DNA from: Heligmosomoides polygyrus polygyrus
Taxonomy: Eukaryota; Nematoda; Chromadorea; Rhabditida; Heligmosomidae
Direction of reading: 5' to 3'
NCBI GenBank assembly: GCA_947396885.1
Contig: OX377201.1
Coordinates: forward strand, 26,947,923 to 27,011,922
Length of the DNA: 64,000 nucleotides
In this document: positions 1 through 10,980 of the stretch, piece by piece
How the letters are laid out: each line of letters opens with the position of its first letter
Numbering within the stretch: the first letter of the stretch is position 1
The notes under the pieces: model-generated
Seen by the model: the letters and a program-made list of their open reading frames with translations, nothing else
Database searches by the model: none
Told to the model about the DNA's origin: nothing
Translations under genes and position numbers: made by a program

Positions 1-88
1 AACACTGCGAGCCAGCAATGGGATCCCTCTCCCATAGACCAAGCAGGGATGGTGGGACGAAACACTCTCTCCGGGTCAAGAAGCCCGA

Positions 89-553
89 ATGCTGTTTGTA
101 ACCTCTGCTGCGCATCTGGCGCATGTATCTGCAGACGCCACGCCTGCCCATGTACAAAGGGTAAAACCCCAAACTAGTGCCGATCCACGACGAGGTGGTA
201 TTAGGTCGGTGAGGCACGCCAGGTCCTTTTACATGCGGAGGTGTTGGCCAGAGACGGGTTTGCCCGCTCGCTCGTCGTCCTTATTTGTTGACACACTACG
301 CATTTCTAAGATCTTCGGTGCACTGCTCTCTGCAGAGCCAGGTTCACGAAGCGTGGAGGAGACCACTCGTTGCCCAAATCATCTCCACTCTCGCGATCCT
401 CGCTTTGTCGGAGGTGGTACGAAGCCGCTTCCGTCACCTACGTCCGATTTGACTCGTCGAAGACTCGTGCGGATCCATGTTCAATGCCAAGGGCGCGTGT
501 TAACGAAACTCCAATGCTTATGTTTGCAAGATGAGAACTTCCCAAAGCCTTAG
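89..553 (+). other. Unrecognised 154-codon open frame, probably not a gene
   Basis: An ATG-started frame runs 154 codons and is rich in Arg, Ser and Pro. I recognise no domain, signal peptide or membrane segment, and no convincing splice borders frame it. The opposite strand in the same stretch is also fairly open, which suggests a GC-richer repeat fragment (an old retroelement piece, for example) rather than a host gene. I would not treat it as a gene without transcript support. Confidence 0.12.
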
Positions 554-1121
554 GCAGAAAACGGCGTCCTCAATCATTTTAAACCAAATATTTCTTAAAG
601 AAAGGAAGTGGTTGAAATATAAATGAAGGAGTCCAGGTTGTATCGTTTTGTTTAAGAAGGCGCTTGTAGGTCACTCTGAGCGCTGATATGCTCAAAAACT
701 GTCAAGTGCGAAAATAACAAGAAAGCAGAAATAAGGAAGGCTTTTCAGACAGAAATTTCTAGCCCTTTTTGGCTCTTAGTCTCCATATATCCTGCACCTA
801 CCACTCTTTGGAAAATTTCATCCTTTTTTGTGTCACTTCCTCATTAATATTAGTTTACTATTATTAGTTTATTATTGGATCAAGATGCTACTCTCGGTTA
901 TGTTGCTTTTTTGAAAACAGTTACATATTGTTTCTCTTCAGTGCCACTCTTTAATTAAACTTTGTGCCGTTTTACTACTCAAAAACAACCGTATTTCCAA
1001 GATTTTTTTGCTCTAGCAGAGCAACGTGTAAATTGTTTTACTATCGAAAATTATGGCTATTTTTGATTTTCTAAACAATCCTCTCATCGTGAGAAAAAAT
1101 GACTATGTCTTCCGGATCGAT
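554..1121. other. AT-rich stretch without a recognisable gene
   Basis: There are only short frames, runs of A and T, and no repeat family that I can match elsewhere in the window. It ends at the target-site duplication of the SINE that follows. Confidence 0.5.
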
Positions 1122-1136
1122 TCTTTTGGATACAAA

Positions 1137-1427
1137 GGATAAAGGATAAAGGACGGCGTTACTCAATCCCTTCTGGGATGCGCCAGCGCATTCTATTTCT
1201 ACGGGATGTCGTGGAGGCAATATGAATGCGTATTTGGCCATACAATGACTTGCGGTGGCCAGCCGATGAACAAGTCAGCGCTTTATCCTTCCCAGACAAG
1301 TCTGGTACCAATTCACCGACCCCGGAGGGATGGAAGGCTTGGTTGGCCTGGGCGGGAAATCCGAACCATGAACCTGGTATCGGGTGCACGCGACAGTCGC
1401 ACCTACTCCGACTGCGCTACACGCGCC
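1137..1427 (-). mobile_element. SINE-1, full-length copy with perfect target-site duplication
   Basis: This is a tRNA-derived short retroposon. Read on the minus strand, the head carries TAGCGCAGTCGG, a perfect RNA polymerase III A box, followed by a B-box-like GGTTCGGATTTCC. The body has a tract pairing with the GGTACCAATTC region, and the 3' end is a CTTTATCC tandem. The copy is flanked by a perfect 15-bp direct repeat, TCTTTTGGATACAAA, at 1122-1136 and 1428-1442. That is the mark of target-primed retroposition and fixes both ends of the element. Short open frames inside it on both strands are by-products. Confidence 0.88.
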
Positions 1428-1442
1428 TCTTTTGGATACAAA

Positions 1443-3180
1443 ATGAAATTAATTGTTAGATGATTAATTAGGAGGTCGAACGATGGTATAGTTATTACCA
1501 CTGTATTACTAAATTAAATAAAAGACTACTTTGTATGACTAAAAGAAATAAAAGGAAAAACTTCAAAGAAGTTTTCTGAGCGAGGGTAGATCATTCATTC
1601 CTTGTGACCATCCTACTATACAGCATCCCTAGAATTTCCTATAGAAGCAGGAAGTTCGTTCTATTTCGGGGTTGCTCAAACAAAAGCTTTTGTAATCACA
1701 GATTTTCCCCTGCCTTGAAGTAGCTTCCAAAACAAGATGTTCGTAATCTGTAATGGAGGATGAACGTCGTCTGTAGCAGATAAGCTTGGCGTCACTAGTG
1801 CCCACGATGTCGGAGTTAAACCCTTTTGCAGGTGGTATCGCGTCATATTCTTGCAAAGCAGTTCCGGAAAGGAAGGCGTGGGCAGTGGCATTTGTGGGGT
1901 TGTGGAGGAATTCAGAAGGAAACTGCGGGCGAGTGGACTAGCTTTTCAGATGCGCCACGCATTGAACACGCAGGGTTATTGATAGGGTTTTATTAACAGG
2001 TGGGGGTGTGGTAGTGGGATGCGAGATTATGTTTTTTTGCTTCGCTTTCAATTTTTAAGAAGTGCCGTACGAGTGCACGAGACGCTCCTCCATCTACTTC
2101 AATTCCACTACCTGCCTTTCCGATAGCTCCTTTAGTTCCACTCTTCAGTGTTTATCTATTAATGATACTTCAGTGGTTCCAGGGTGGAGTCTCTTTGAAG
2201 GAGATATAAGGTGTACTTTTCTATCGTTGAAATCGGGATAGAGTATCCCTCTGAAGGCCAACGTCGATGTCACCGTGCTTTCACTTTACGACACTTCTTC
2301 AATTCTTCCTGAAATTCAAACCACGTTCATGTGACGCACTTCTTGAACTTCTTCCCGAGTGATCTCTGCTCGCGAGGCTGAATCAGCGCCGCCGTCAGGG
2401 TATCACTTTCATCTAAAAATAGCCGAATGGTCACGTAATCGCGAGGAGATCCTAGGCGCTCTTAGCAAACTATTTTCACGCTGCCTAATGCTGTTTTGGT
2501 CTCAGAGAAACTTTAGAGCGTGCTTGAAAGCTTGACATAGGTGGAAAAGAGGAACAAAAAGAAGAGAGAGGTTTATGGATGGCAATCGTTTTGCAGTTGG
2601 AGGCTGTCTTCTGATGAATTCGCGTCCTCAAATGAAGGGCGTGGATAGAACACACTTCAATTCAACCGACAGCCCCATCTTTGGCGATAAGGTTCTTTCA
2701 CATTGCGGAACACGTGAAATAAATCTTTATGAAAAGGTCTCCCTTCCCAACCAGATGTGCTCAAGTCTGCTTTTCTCAAAATTATTTATTTATTCATCTT
2801 ATAACATCTTAATAACATCTTCGTTTAATATGACACACAACGCTGTGCAATATAATTAATTAATATTTAATTAATTAATTAATATTCAATCCTAAAACGA
2901 AATAGCCACCTGGTACACCTTATGTTGCAAACTGGAGGCACAATTGTGCACAACTTGCTTGCTCTGCTATCCACTCACCCACGTGTCATGCGTGGGACAA
3001 TTCTAGACTGCAAAACAATTTAGCGTGAGAAGTCCTGGAGTGATGTCTTTGTCTATCCACATGGAATTTTACCTTTCTTCTGTGATATTTCAACATCGCA
3101 ACTTCTAACAGTTGGCCATCGTTGTTGTACTCTGTTGTTCCTACAGCGATTTTTGAATTACTACTAAAAGTTGTTAGTCA
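1443..3180. other. Intergenic DNA, no supported gene
   Basis: The longest frame, 2575-2859 on the plus strand, has no recognisable domain. A TAATTAAT-type palindromic AT tract lies at about 2855-2885. Nothing else could be matched. Confidence 0.5.
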
Positions 3181-3189
3181 GTTAAGTTT

Positions 3190-3300
3190 TTTGTACCAAC
3201 TCGAGGTTTTAGGTGGATCCTCATTTAGCAGGGCGTGACGTTTCGACTTCTCGTCGTCTTCAGAAGCCAATTAAACCCACCGCAAGGGCTGATGTCCGCC
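3190..3300 (-). repeat. GAAACGTC stem-motif repeat, copy 1
   Basis: The core at 3237-3263 reads on the minus strand as CTGAAGAC, then a GAC/GTC stem with a five-base loop, then GAAACGTC. The sequence around it matches the reverse of 55005-55090 (shared AGCAGGGC and GGTGG segments). No element body is recognisable next to it. It can also be read as the peptide SEDDEKSK, so coding origin and structured-RNA origin both remain possible. Confidence 0.55.
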
Positions 3301-3566
3301 CTCGACCTCCTTCTGACTCCTAGATCCAATGATACGTTAAGGATGAAGCGAACCCCTAAATGCGAAAGGCTACTGCACCATCTTGTAAACATTTAATCTG
3401 AAACATGACGCTTTGCATGAATCGAGTCGAGGTAGCTACATTTCTGTCTTGCTAAGGCAGGAGCGCTTCTGTTCATACACAGCACTTCAGCCGCTCAGAA
3501 ATGGATGGGATAGCCTCCTGGATAGTCAACAGCGCAATGATGTCACGATCCTCTCTAATTGTATCC

Positions 3567-3610
3567 AGGTTCGGTCAGAGGGAGGTGCGGGTTCGAGTCC
3601 CGCCTGGCGC
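3567..3610 (+). repeat. tRNA(Gly)-like repeat, 3' part of a tandem neighbour
   Basis: This is the 3' half of the same tRNA-like sequence that is complete at 3791-3864. It includes the B box GGTTCGAGTCC and the 3' acceptor half, and is followed by the shared GAAGTTTTGATCGCA. The two tRNA 3' ends are about 255 bp apart, so this looks like a tandem dimer of one repeat unit whose first member is truncated. Confidence 0.65.
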
Positions 3611-3790
3611 TAGAAGTTTTGATCGCATCCTCGGTACCACCCAATTGAGGCTTAAAGAAAGTGATTTGAGTCATTTCTATCTGGACGTACAGCTTAACTG
3701 GTTCCATGCTGATATCAGCGGCCAGCTCACCCCGATATACGGGTGAGCGCTGATGGGTCCCACGAGATGGATGTTGCGTTCGATCAAACA
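3611..3790 (+). repeat. Spacer part of the tRNA(Gly)-like repeat unit
   Basis: This spacer joins the two tRNA-like segments and recurs, diverged, next to the copies at 36271-36344 (reverse orientation) and 53020-53150. Shared landmarks are GGTTCCATGCTGATATCAGC, GGTGAGCGCTGAT and GTTGCGTTCGATCAAAC. It has no real open frame. Confidence 0.65.
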
Positions 3791-3864
3791 GCGCCGGTGG
3801 TGTACTGGCGTAGAGCATTCCCGCCCGATCAGAGGGAGGTGCGGGTTCGAGTCCCGCCTGGAGC
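3791..3864 (+). repeat. tRNA(Gly)-like 74-nt sequence, probably SINE or pseudogene
   Basis: The sequence starts GCGCCGGTGGTGTACTGG, has a clear B box GGTTCGAGTCC and ends CCCGCCTGGAGC. The acceptor and T arms fold, but the anticodon arm would need an oversized loop of about 11 nt. A copied, non-functional tRNA is therefore more likely than a working tRNA gene. It is flanked by the repeat spacer upstream and by GTTTTGATCGCAACAAAAC downstream, both of which move with it at other sites. Confidence 0.6.
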
Positions 3865-4590
3865 AGGAAGTTTTGATCGCAACAAAACATCGTTGCAACA
3901 GTCTCAACGATTCTTTACAATCGTGTACCACATCTCAAATGATCTTTGTCAAGGCTCTTTCGTTGTGCAAAGTCACTACTATTATAGATACAGCAAATTT
4001 CAACCAATCAACCAATCCACCACAGAGGCCAAAACCCAAAGATACTGTTAGCGAATCAAATTATCCGTACTTTTATAGGAATGCAAAACAGAATGACAAT
4101 GACCGGGATCGAGCCCTTGGCCTCTTTTCTGTGAGGCATAGACGCTGCCCCTAGGCTCACGATCACCGGCGTTTAGGACGAAGCAAATCCCAAACTGCGA
4201 AGGGCTACTGCAGGCAGTCCTTGGCCGGCTGAAACTCCTTTCTTTGTCTGATCCTGAGCGAAGCACTTGGCAGAGAAGCCTCTCTCCATATGCAACTCTT
4301 TCGCTTTTCAAATCCACCCTTGGTTTATCGCCTGGTAACTCAAATAGAAGTTCAAGTTGGCACAACGAATGCTTGGTCAGTGTTTCGTACAATGCCAGTC
4401 ATAGATTCGGGTACATCTATAGGTTTTATAAAACTATGTTCATGCTCGTTTCAAAAGTGAGGAAACCCAATGAAATTATTGTTTTTGACTATGTGTCTTC
4501 CTTCGGCTGAATTGACAACATCGCAAAACAAGAAATGAATGGAAAAGTGAACTAATGAAAAAAGCTCTGAAATTCTTGGTTAGGGTATCA

Positions 4591-4700
4591 CCTAGGCAAA
4601 CCAAGCCTTCCTTCCCTCCGGGATGGCGGATTAGTGCCAGATTTGTCTGCTTGGTGATAAAGCGCTGCCTCGTTCACCTGCTGCCATTGCAGGCCGTTAT
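4591..4700 (+). mobile_element. SINE-1 internal fragment
   Basis: The stretch matches the middle of SINE-1 (ACCAAGCCTTCCTTCCCTCC and GATAAAGCGCTG) in the element's sense orientation. Head and tail are missing and it is diverged. Confidence 0.65.
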
Positions 4701-5660
4701 GTAGACAAAATGTGCAATCAAACAATCCAACGATGCTCTTTAGAAGCAAATGCGTGGCACATTTCAAACAGGAACTGATTAATGTTGACCTTTACCCCTT
4801 TATTTAGGGATTTTGCCATCCTTAACTATTCTAGTTGAGACATACGCTTTTATGTATTATGCTTCAAGTGCTCCAGGTGACAAGGAAGTCAAAATTAGTG
4901 ATCGTGAAATAGTGAAAACATCAAACCCTTGCTTAGAACATCATTTCGCATTTAACTCGTCTTAATTGAGGATTACTCGGTTCCCTCGCTTGCTGTCAGA
5001 TTTCTACAAAATGTCGATACTTCACTTGCTTCTGTTTTTGAAAAATTTTTGTAGAAGTTATGCTCGCTTTCGTGTGACAGGCAATGTTTTTTTAAGTTTC
5101 AACAAACCTATACTATGAACTGACGTTAAAAAAATCATTCGATTTCAATTTCGTTGGCACAATTAAGAATTTAATTTTATTAGGTTTTTCCATCTTTTTT
5201 GATAACAAGCAGTTTTTCAAGCACTTCCTTGGTATAGGGGTATGCCCTGGTCCAGCAGCCAGGAAATGTTTGAAGAGCCGAGGAAGTACGGGTTCTTACT
5301 CCCGTATCCATGTAGTGGTAAGATATGGGAAAAACTTCCAGTCTAGGCCTATTTAGGCAAATTCTCTTTTCTCTTGCAAGTAGAATGTAAGAGTTAGACC
5401 ACTAAAAACGTCTCCAATTGCACAGGACAGCTATGATCTGCTTATTGACAGAGAAGGGTTGTCAATTCGAGTCCCGTGTGTGCAGGTTTTGCTGACATGT
5501 CTGCACTTTTAGTATCACACGAAACTTCTTTCCTTTTGTGGAGCTTAGCATCTTAGCACAGAAACTTAACAGCTCATTCAAGCCGGTTTCTCTAAACCTT
5601 AACTTGCTGGATCTGAGGTTGAAAGCTGTTTATAACGATATTTTGTTGTAATCCAAACTA
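4701..5660. other. No gene; faint tRNA-like scraps
   Basis: Only weak signals occur: a TGGTATAGGGGTATGCC-like A box at about 5230 with CGGGTTCTTACTCCCG at 5289-5304, and CAATTCGAGTCCCG at about 5463. These could be decayed tRNA-derived repeats. No coding frame is convincing. Confidence 0.35.
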
Positions 5661-5695
5661 TGGCCCCAGGCGGGACTCGAACCCTTCATCAAACA

Positions 5696-5769
5696 GCGCT
5701 AGTGGTGTGAAGGCGTAGAGCATCCTGCCCGATAAACAGCTGATGCGTGCTTGTCGTCTCGCCTGGCGT
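5696..5769 (+). repeat. tRNA(Gly)-like repeat, diverged copy
   Basis: The head GCGCTAGTGGTGTGAAGGCG and the 3' part GTCTCGCCTGGCG, followed by GTTTTGATCGCAACAAAAC, match the copy at 3791-3864. The B box is damaged. Immediately before it, 5663-5685 holds the B-box end of the same sequence in reverse orientation (GGCGGGACTCGAACCC), so two pieces sit head to tail in opposite directions. Confidence 0.6.
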
Positions 5770-5799
5770 TACAGTTTTGATCGCAACAAAACATGGCTA

Positions 5800-6179
5800 T
5801 ACCAGCCTGAGAGTTGATTTCACACAAAGTCCTTTCATCTTCGAAAAATTGAGTTAAACAGAGAACCATCGCTTTCCACAGGCCACTTTCTATGGTCGTG
5901 TGCTTAACGCACCCGTGCCTCTGAGGTATCCGTCTGTAGCAGCTAGTAGCACTAAGTAGCGGACTCGTCTCACCAGATCCGGTCAGAAGCCGCTTAGGAA
6001 GTGAAGATAAGCATTAATGAGGAGCACTGCAAAACTGTGCTCGTAATAAATAGCAGGAACGACTCTTGCACGGTATAATTTTTTCTTTTCTTCCTCTTCG
6101 GGAATTTTAATCACTGTCCTGCCCAAACCTATTCATGTGCCACGATTAAGATGGAGACACGATTTTTCCTAAGCTCTTC
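5800..6179. other. Nothing recognisable
   Basis: There is no frame, repeat or RNA signal that I can support between the tRNA-like repeat and the retroelement that follows. Confidence 0.4.
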
Positions 6180-7060
6180 ACAGCGGCACTCGTGGATGCC
6201 ATTAAGGACTTGACTGGGGCGATAAAGGCTACCTTGTGGACGGCAAACGGACCAGCAACCTACGTTTCGTCGACGATATTGTTCCCATCTCTACTAGCAC
6301 GGCAAAAATCGAAGAAATGCTGAACGAGCACAATGCGGCAGATACGAAGATTGGATTGGACACGAATATGTTCAAAACGCAATTTCTGGTCATGAAGTAC
6401 TGTGAACGGAACTCCTAAGGTTAAGTGGAGTCGCTCTACAACAGGTGGACTCCTACGTCTATCTGAGAAGAGAGCTGAACATGGGTAACGACCTCGCTCC
6501 TGAGATCGCAGGCAGGAGACGCTCCGCATGGGCAGCCTTCAGTTCGATTCGCGAAGTTACCGATCAGGTCAAGGATCCCGGCCTCAGGGCCTCGATATTC
6601 AACGTCTCTGTACTGCCTGCGCTGTGTTACGCGACGGAAACATGGCCCGACAACAAGACAATCGCCAGAGCAATGCAAACTACGCATCGCGCACTGGAGA
6701 GATGTCTTCTGAGGACAAGCCTTCGTCAGCAGTGGCAAGAAGGCCTACGAAGCTCGCAGCTACGGGAGAAGTCGCAATCAGCAGACCCGCTGCAGTACAT
6801 GAAAAAGTCCAAATATCGCTGGGCCGGACACCTGCTTCGACGAAAGGACGATAGTTGGAGTCTCCGTGTCACAGAATGGCTCCCGAGAGACCATAAGAGG
6901 CCACTGGGACGACCGCCAACGCGATGGGCAGACTCATTCTCAAGATCTTTCAGAGAGCGGAGTCTGCCAGAGATCGAGCGGTCTAGAGGAGTTGTGGTCC
7001 CTGCTGACACCTCCAGCCGACGAAGGGACCATCAAATTATCAAAGTATCAGAAATAAGTA
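6180..7060 (+). mobile_element. RTE-type retrotransposon family B, 5'-truncated RT relic
   Basis: This is the C-terminal part of a non-LTR retrotransposon polyprotein. The palm box reads NLRFVDDIV, so the catalytic Asp pair survives. The RT connection region and the typical RTE-like end follow (WAGHLLRRKDD, RPLGRPPTRWADSF). The frame breaks near 6420 and again near 6970, and the copy lacks endonuclease and fingers, so it is dead. The most closely matching copies are 18916-20630 and 44825-45835. The 3' end is the ACCATCAAAT region near 7030-7045. Confidence 0.8.
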
Positions 7061-7329
7061 TCCTGCTCAAATACTCAAATACGAGGTGGCCAGATGAAGA
7101 TCTAAATTCCAAAATCTAGGAGTAATATATGGTCGACATTTCTAGCAAATTGAGCTAGAACTGAACTTCAAAAATTTTCGAAGAAAAACACCTTTTCAGA
7201 ATCGTTAAGGCAATGCAAAAGACTTGTTGACGGGTACCTGGACGGGATGCTCCATAATAGTTTACCTCCTACTGTTGCTGTTTTCTGTCATTGTACTTAA
7301 CTATACATATTTTATCGCTGTGACATCGT

Positions 7330-7440
7330 GTGCGTCAGCTAGCCAAGATAGTGCAGTTTTATTCGGCTGACGCTTCGGCCTTACCACCTTCGTCGGAGCT
7401 TTGAGAGCCAGAAACATGTAAAATTATCCCACCAAGCACC
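7330..7440 (-). repeat. GAAACGTC stem-motif repeat, copy 2
   Basis: It is nearly identical over about 100 bp to 18515-18630, sharing GCGTCAGCTAGCCAAGATAG and TAAAATTATCCCACCAAGCA. The minus-strand core at 7367-7396 is CCGACGA, a GGT/GCC stem, then GAAGCGTC. The neighbouring Penelope-like C-terminus seen at the 18.8-kb copy is absent here. Confidence 0.65.
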
Positions 7441-7799
7441 ACTTGACATCACAGCGACATACTCACAATGCCGAGATTTATAGAAAGTCAAGCATGGAAT
7501 TTTATACGAATTTTTATATTTTATGTTTATTCGTTCTGTTCCGGTTCTTAACGCACTTCCTCTCCTTGTTCAAATCCTTGCGCGCATCCCCACGTATAAA
7601 TAAATAATAATTGCCATATAACGAACCTGCCACTCGGTCTCCCCCTGTAAGACTTTTCATTCGTAGTTGAAAAATAAACTTTCCAGTCATAATGACACTT
7701 TTGGTTCTAAGTTTGGACTTTAACTGGTTCAAGTTACAAAGGCACTCGACATTTTGTTGAGCATTCTATCTTTCATTTAGTGGTCGTGAGTTCTCGTCG

Positions 7800-7900
7800 A
7801 ACTGGAGGACCAAGATTGTTAAGCGCACTTTATTCGGCTGATATTTCGGCGCAACCGCCTTCTCAGCGCCGTGAAGAAGTCGAAGCGAGGTTCAAAAAAA
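7800..7900 (-). repeat. GAAACGTC stem-motif repeat, copy 3
   Basis: The minus-strand core at 7847-7874 is CTGAGAA, a perfect GGCG/CGCC stem with a four-base loop, then GAAATATC. The flank AGCCGAATAAA is shared with copies 2 and 4. This is the most diverged copy in the final bases, yet it has the longest stem. Confidence 0.55.
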
Positions 7901-10225
7901 ATTACTCGTCCAAGGATAATGTCGAATCAACACAGTGTCATGATTGGGGAACTCATGACTACTGTACGTCACGCCAAGACTTCTGCGACACTCGAAGGTG
8001 GAATATCTCACATTCTATTTTGTTTTTTACACTAATATTTTTAAGGAATTGTATTCTTTGGCACACAGCACAGTGAGTAATTAGTCCAGAACGCGCAGAT
8101 TAATGTGGAGAGATCCTTTCGGACTGGGCAATGTCAACAGACCCAAGCGCTTTTAAAGTGCACCTCGTCTCAACACGTCTATTCATAGCCCAGTTCCTAA
8201 TCAAGCGACCAAAACGGTCGCGTAGACTAACCATAAGACCGCGACCAACTAAACAAATTTCGTACGCCTCTACTACGGCCCACAAACTCGATAGAAGCAT
8301 GACGTTTCGGAGATTCTCTCTAATTGTGTTCTGCAAATGACACAAGCGCTGACTGCTTTCCACTATCGGATCTTCCTCACCTTTGAAACGTCGCTTGTTT
8401 CGCTGAGAAGCGGACCTTTATCGTGTTTGTTTTCTAATTCCTCGCTGTTTTTATAACTGAAAAGCTCTATGTCCCTAAAACGTACTAATCTCATATATGT
8501 TGTCATGCTCGAAGGAAAGCTGCGCAGCACTTCTGAAGACGACATACCACCAGTACACAGGCCCCATAGTCCTACGTTATACTTCGACGACACGTCGCCG
8601 ACGTTGTCTTTGGCGGCGTCGGAGAGCATCGGAGCGCATTTTTAGCACAGTGTACTAATAGAAGTAAGGAGAAGTGTTGAGCATTTGAAGACTATTGATT
8701 TACCGATTTGTCGAATTTTCCAGCATTTTCGTCAAATTTCTTTATTGGAGTTTAGCAAAGGCCTTCTTCGTTAAATCGCATTAAAATTAAATTTACGCGG
8801 AATTTTTGAGAACTACAGGAAAATTTAACTCTTAATTAATGTAAATTGTATGTCGAAAAAGCTCTTAGTAGAGGTTCGCAGTATCATTTCAGATAGCGAG
8901 GAAACGCCACTTGTTTTAATCAGTTTCTCTACCGCCGTTTCGTATTTTTCTTTTTCAAGGCCCTCTTTTATATTTTGGCTGCTCCGCACCAGTTTTTCGC
9001 AATTCTTCACCGTTCTCTTCACATTTTCACAGTCACATTTTTATTTTGTTTTACTTGCTCTGCAAGAAAGCGAAGAGGCCTAGCAAACGCGAATAAAACG
9101 GGTGAGAAGAACAGAAAAGCGAAGAAAGTGACAAAGCGAAGGGTACCTAAGGATTAGGCTCCCTCTCCCTCCCCCAAACACTCATTGTTTTAGCCAGCTG
9201 AACGGAGTTTCGCACAGCACTAGGTAATGGTTGTGAAACTTACCATAAAAGGACGTTGAGAGTGAAAATAGTACTATTGGTGTCCGCAATACGGACGTTC
9301 TTGCACTTCTCGATTTCTCCGGGATTGAAGTGCCGAGAAGAAGCAACCCTCAATCAAAATACTCCATCGGAGCGCATTTTCTGCCACCCTTAAATGGCGT
9401 CGGTGACGTCGGTGACGGCCCGTCTCTTGCACATCACGGCACCGCTGGCGACGTCGTCGATGTCGGCTACGGAAGTATAACACCCTCTGCGGAGCTCACG
9501 GCGACGCGTCGCCGAAGTATAACATATTCCATACCTCTGGATTCGGCGAATTGGTACCATAAGTTAACACACTCACGACGAGGGTGTTTTAGCGCCCAGT
9601 ACGCTCGACGGTCAGCAGTTTTTTGGCACGTGTCTCCGCTCATTTGTGTGCACGAAAAAAAATCCTAGAAAACGCTACCGCCCACTCAAAAAAAGTTTAG
9701 ACGATCTGCACAGGTTGCTATAAAAAAAACTGAGCAGTAGGCTGGGAAGAGATATTGCAACGAAGAAAGGGCAGTCCATACGCGCTGCTCCAGTTGCGAA
9801 AAAGATGTTTGTTTGAGGTGCTCCAACGATAGGAAGTGTTCTTGTTGAATGTTTGTTTATTATCATGATCACACAGTGCTAAGGTGGTTTCATTTAAGTG
9901 TTCAATTCATGCTTCATCCGAACTTAATTCTCATCTAGAAGTAAGTGCGCTTATTCTGCTTCAGTAATGCGAAGAACTCTTGTCATGTTAGTCACGATAA
10001 AGCCAATTATTTTTCTGCCTACGCAAACCCAACATTGAATCGTCACTATGACTTGCGAATTTGAAAGGAAATCGAACAAAAATATCAATAAAGGAAGTTA
10101 TTCCCAAAGCTCCTCCGTCCTCTCAAATGAGTGGACATCGTTGTGAATGTGTTCAAGGGACTTGCGGATATGTGGAAATGCAGAACGTATATGTGAGTAA
10201 GTAGAGCAATGAGTAGTAGGGTTGA
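7901..10225. other. No supported gene; faint inverted repeat pair
   Basis: Frames here are short or compositionally odd. The segments near 8573-8645 and 9357-9520 share a CATCGGAGCGCATTTT word in direct orientation and a CGTCG..GAAGTATAA word in inverted orientation. A worn DNA-transposon derivative could produce this, but ends cannot be defined. Confidence 0.3.
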
Positions 10226-10390
10226 TTTTTTTCTTTTTTTTCGAAAGCCGAGCAATCGAATAACTCGATTTTTTGCAGCTCTCGAAAATCGAACAATCTA
10301 ATAACTCGATTTTTTGCGGTTTTCGAAAACCGAACAATCGAAAACTCGATGTTTTGTTCTTCTCGAATATAAAACAATCGAATAAATTTG
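10226..10390 (+). repeat. 41-bp minisatellite, TCGA-rich, about four units
   Basis: Units begin with GAATAACTCGATTTT-like sequence at about 10258, 10299, 10340 and 10380, giving a period of 41, 41 and 40 bp. Each carries GAAAACCGAACAATC-like sequence. The same unit occurs in reverse orientation at 32478-32580. The open frames across it are by-products of the short period. Confidence 0.75.
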
Positions 10391-10980
10391 TCCTTTCTGC
10401 CGCTGAGCCTGCTAAGTCATGCATAAAAACGCAAATTATTTGTACACAGCGATTTGTAATTATGCAAAGAACTCTAACAGCGTTTAGCAAATCGCATATC
10501 AATTGAAATTTGGGCACACAACGTGTGCTGCAGACTGTGGAGTTTAGGAGATATTGACGGCAAATCGAATTCCTTGAAATGGTTGTAAAAATTGTACATA
10601 TTACATATTTGTTATTGTAATGGTATCGGAGTCATAATGTTTCATAGCTTCCTCTGATAAGAACACTTGTTGACATTGCTCCTGTTCAATTTCGTCACCA
10701 CTTGTTTGCATTTTTTAATATTCCAGCGAAATAATCATATCCCATTGCAGACGTAACCACGAAATTTATCATATATGGCGCAGTGAAAACTGCAAGAATG
10801 ATATAGTCGACCAACTCACAAAGCTACCGCAGAAGAGATCATTTTCGTCTGTAGTTTTGAGTTGTCTTTAAAAGATTCGAAATTGCTTGCGCAAGCGAAA
10901 TCATATATACGCAACTTCCATGTTTAGCGGGAACTCTTCAAACAAATATAACACCTTGAAAAACACTTTCCATGCTTACT
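10391..10980. other. No recognisable feature
   Basis: This is AT-rich DNA with no supported coding frame between the minisatellite and the 3' end of the RTE-type copy on the minus strand. Confidence 0.4.

Noticed and set aside
1159..1463. Overlapping open frames in three phases at 1.2-1.5 kb, and similar ones at 23.8 and 38.4 kb
   Set aside because: All lie within SINE-1 copies bounded by target duplications, and the frame differs between copies.
3555..3931. Open frames with RRDSNPHLPL-type sequence on the minus strand
   Set aside because: They are reverse translations of the tRNA B-box and acceptor region and recur only where that repeat occurs, so they are not proteins.
10226..10390. CRISPR-like array (regular repeats)
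   Set aside because: The units are contiguous with no unique spacers and diverge along their whole length, and the context is an animal genome.
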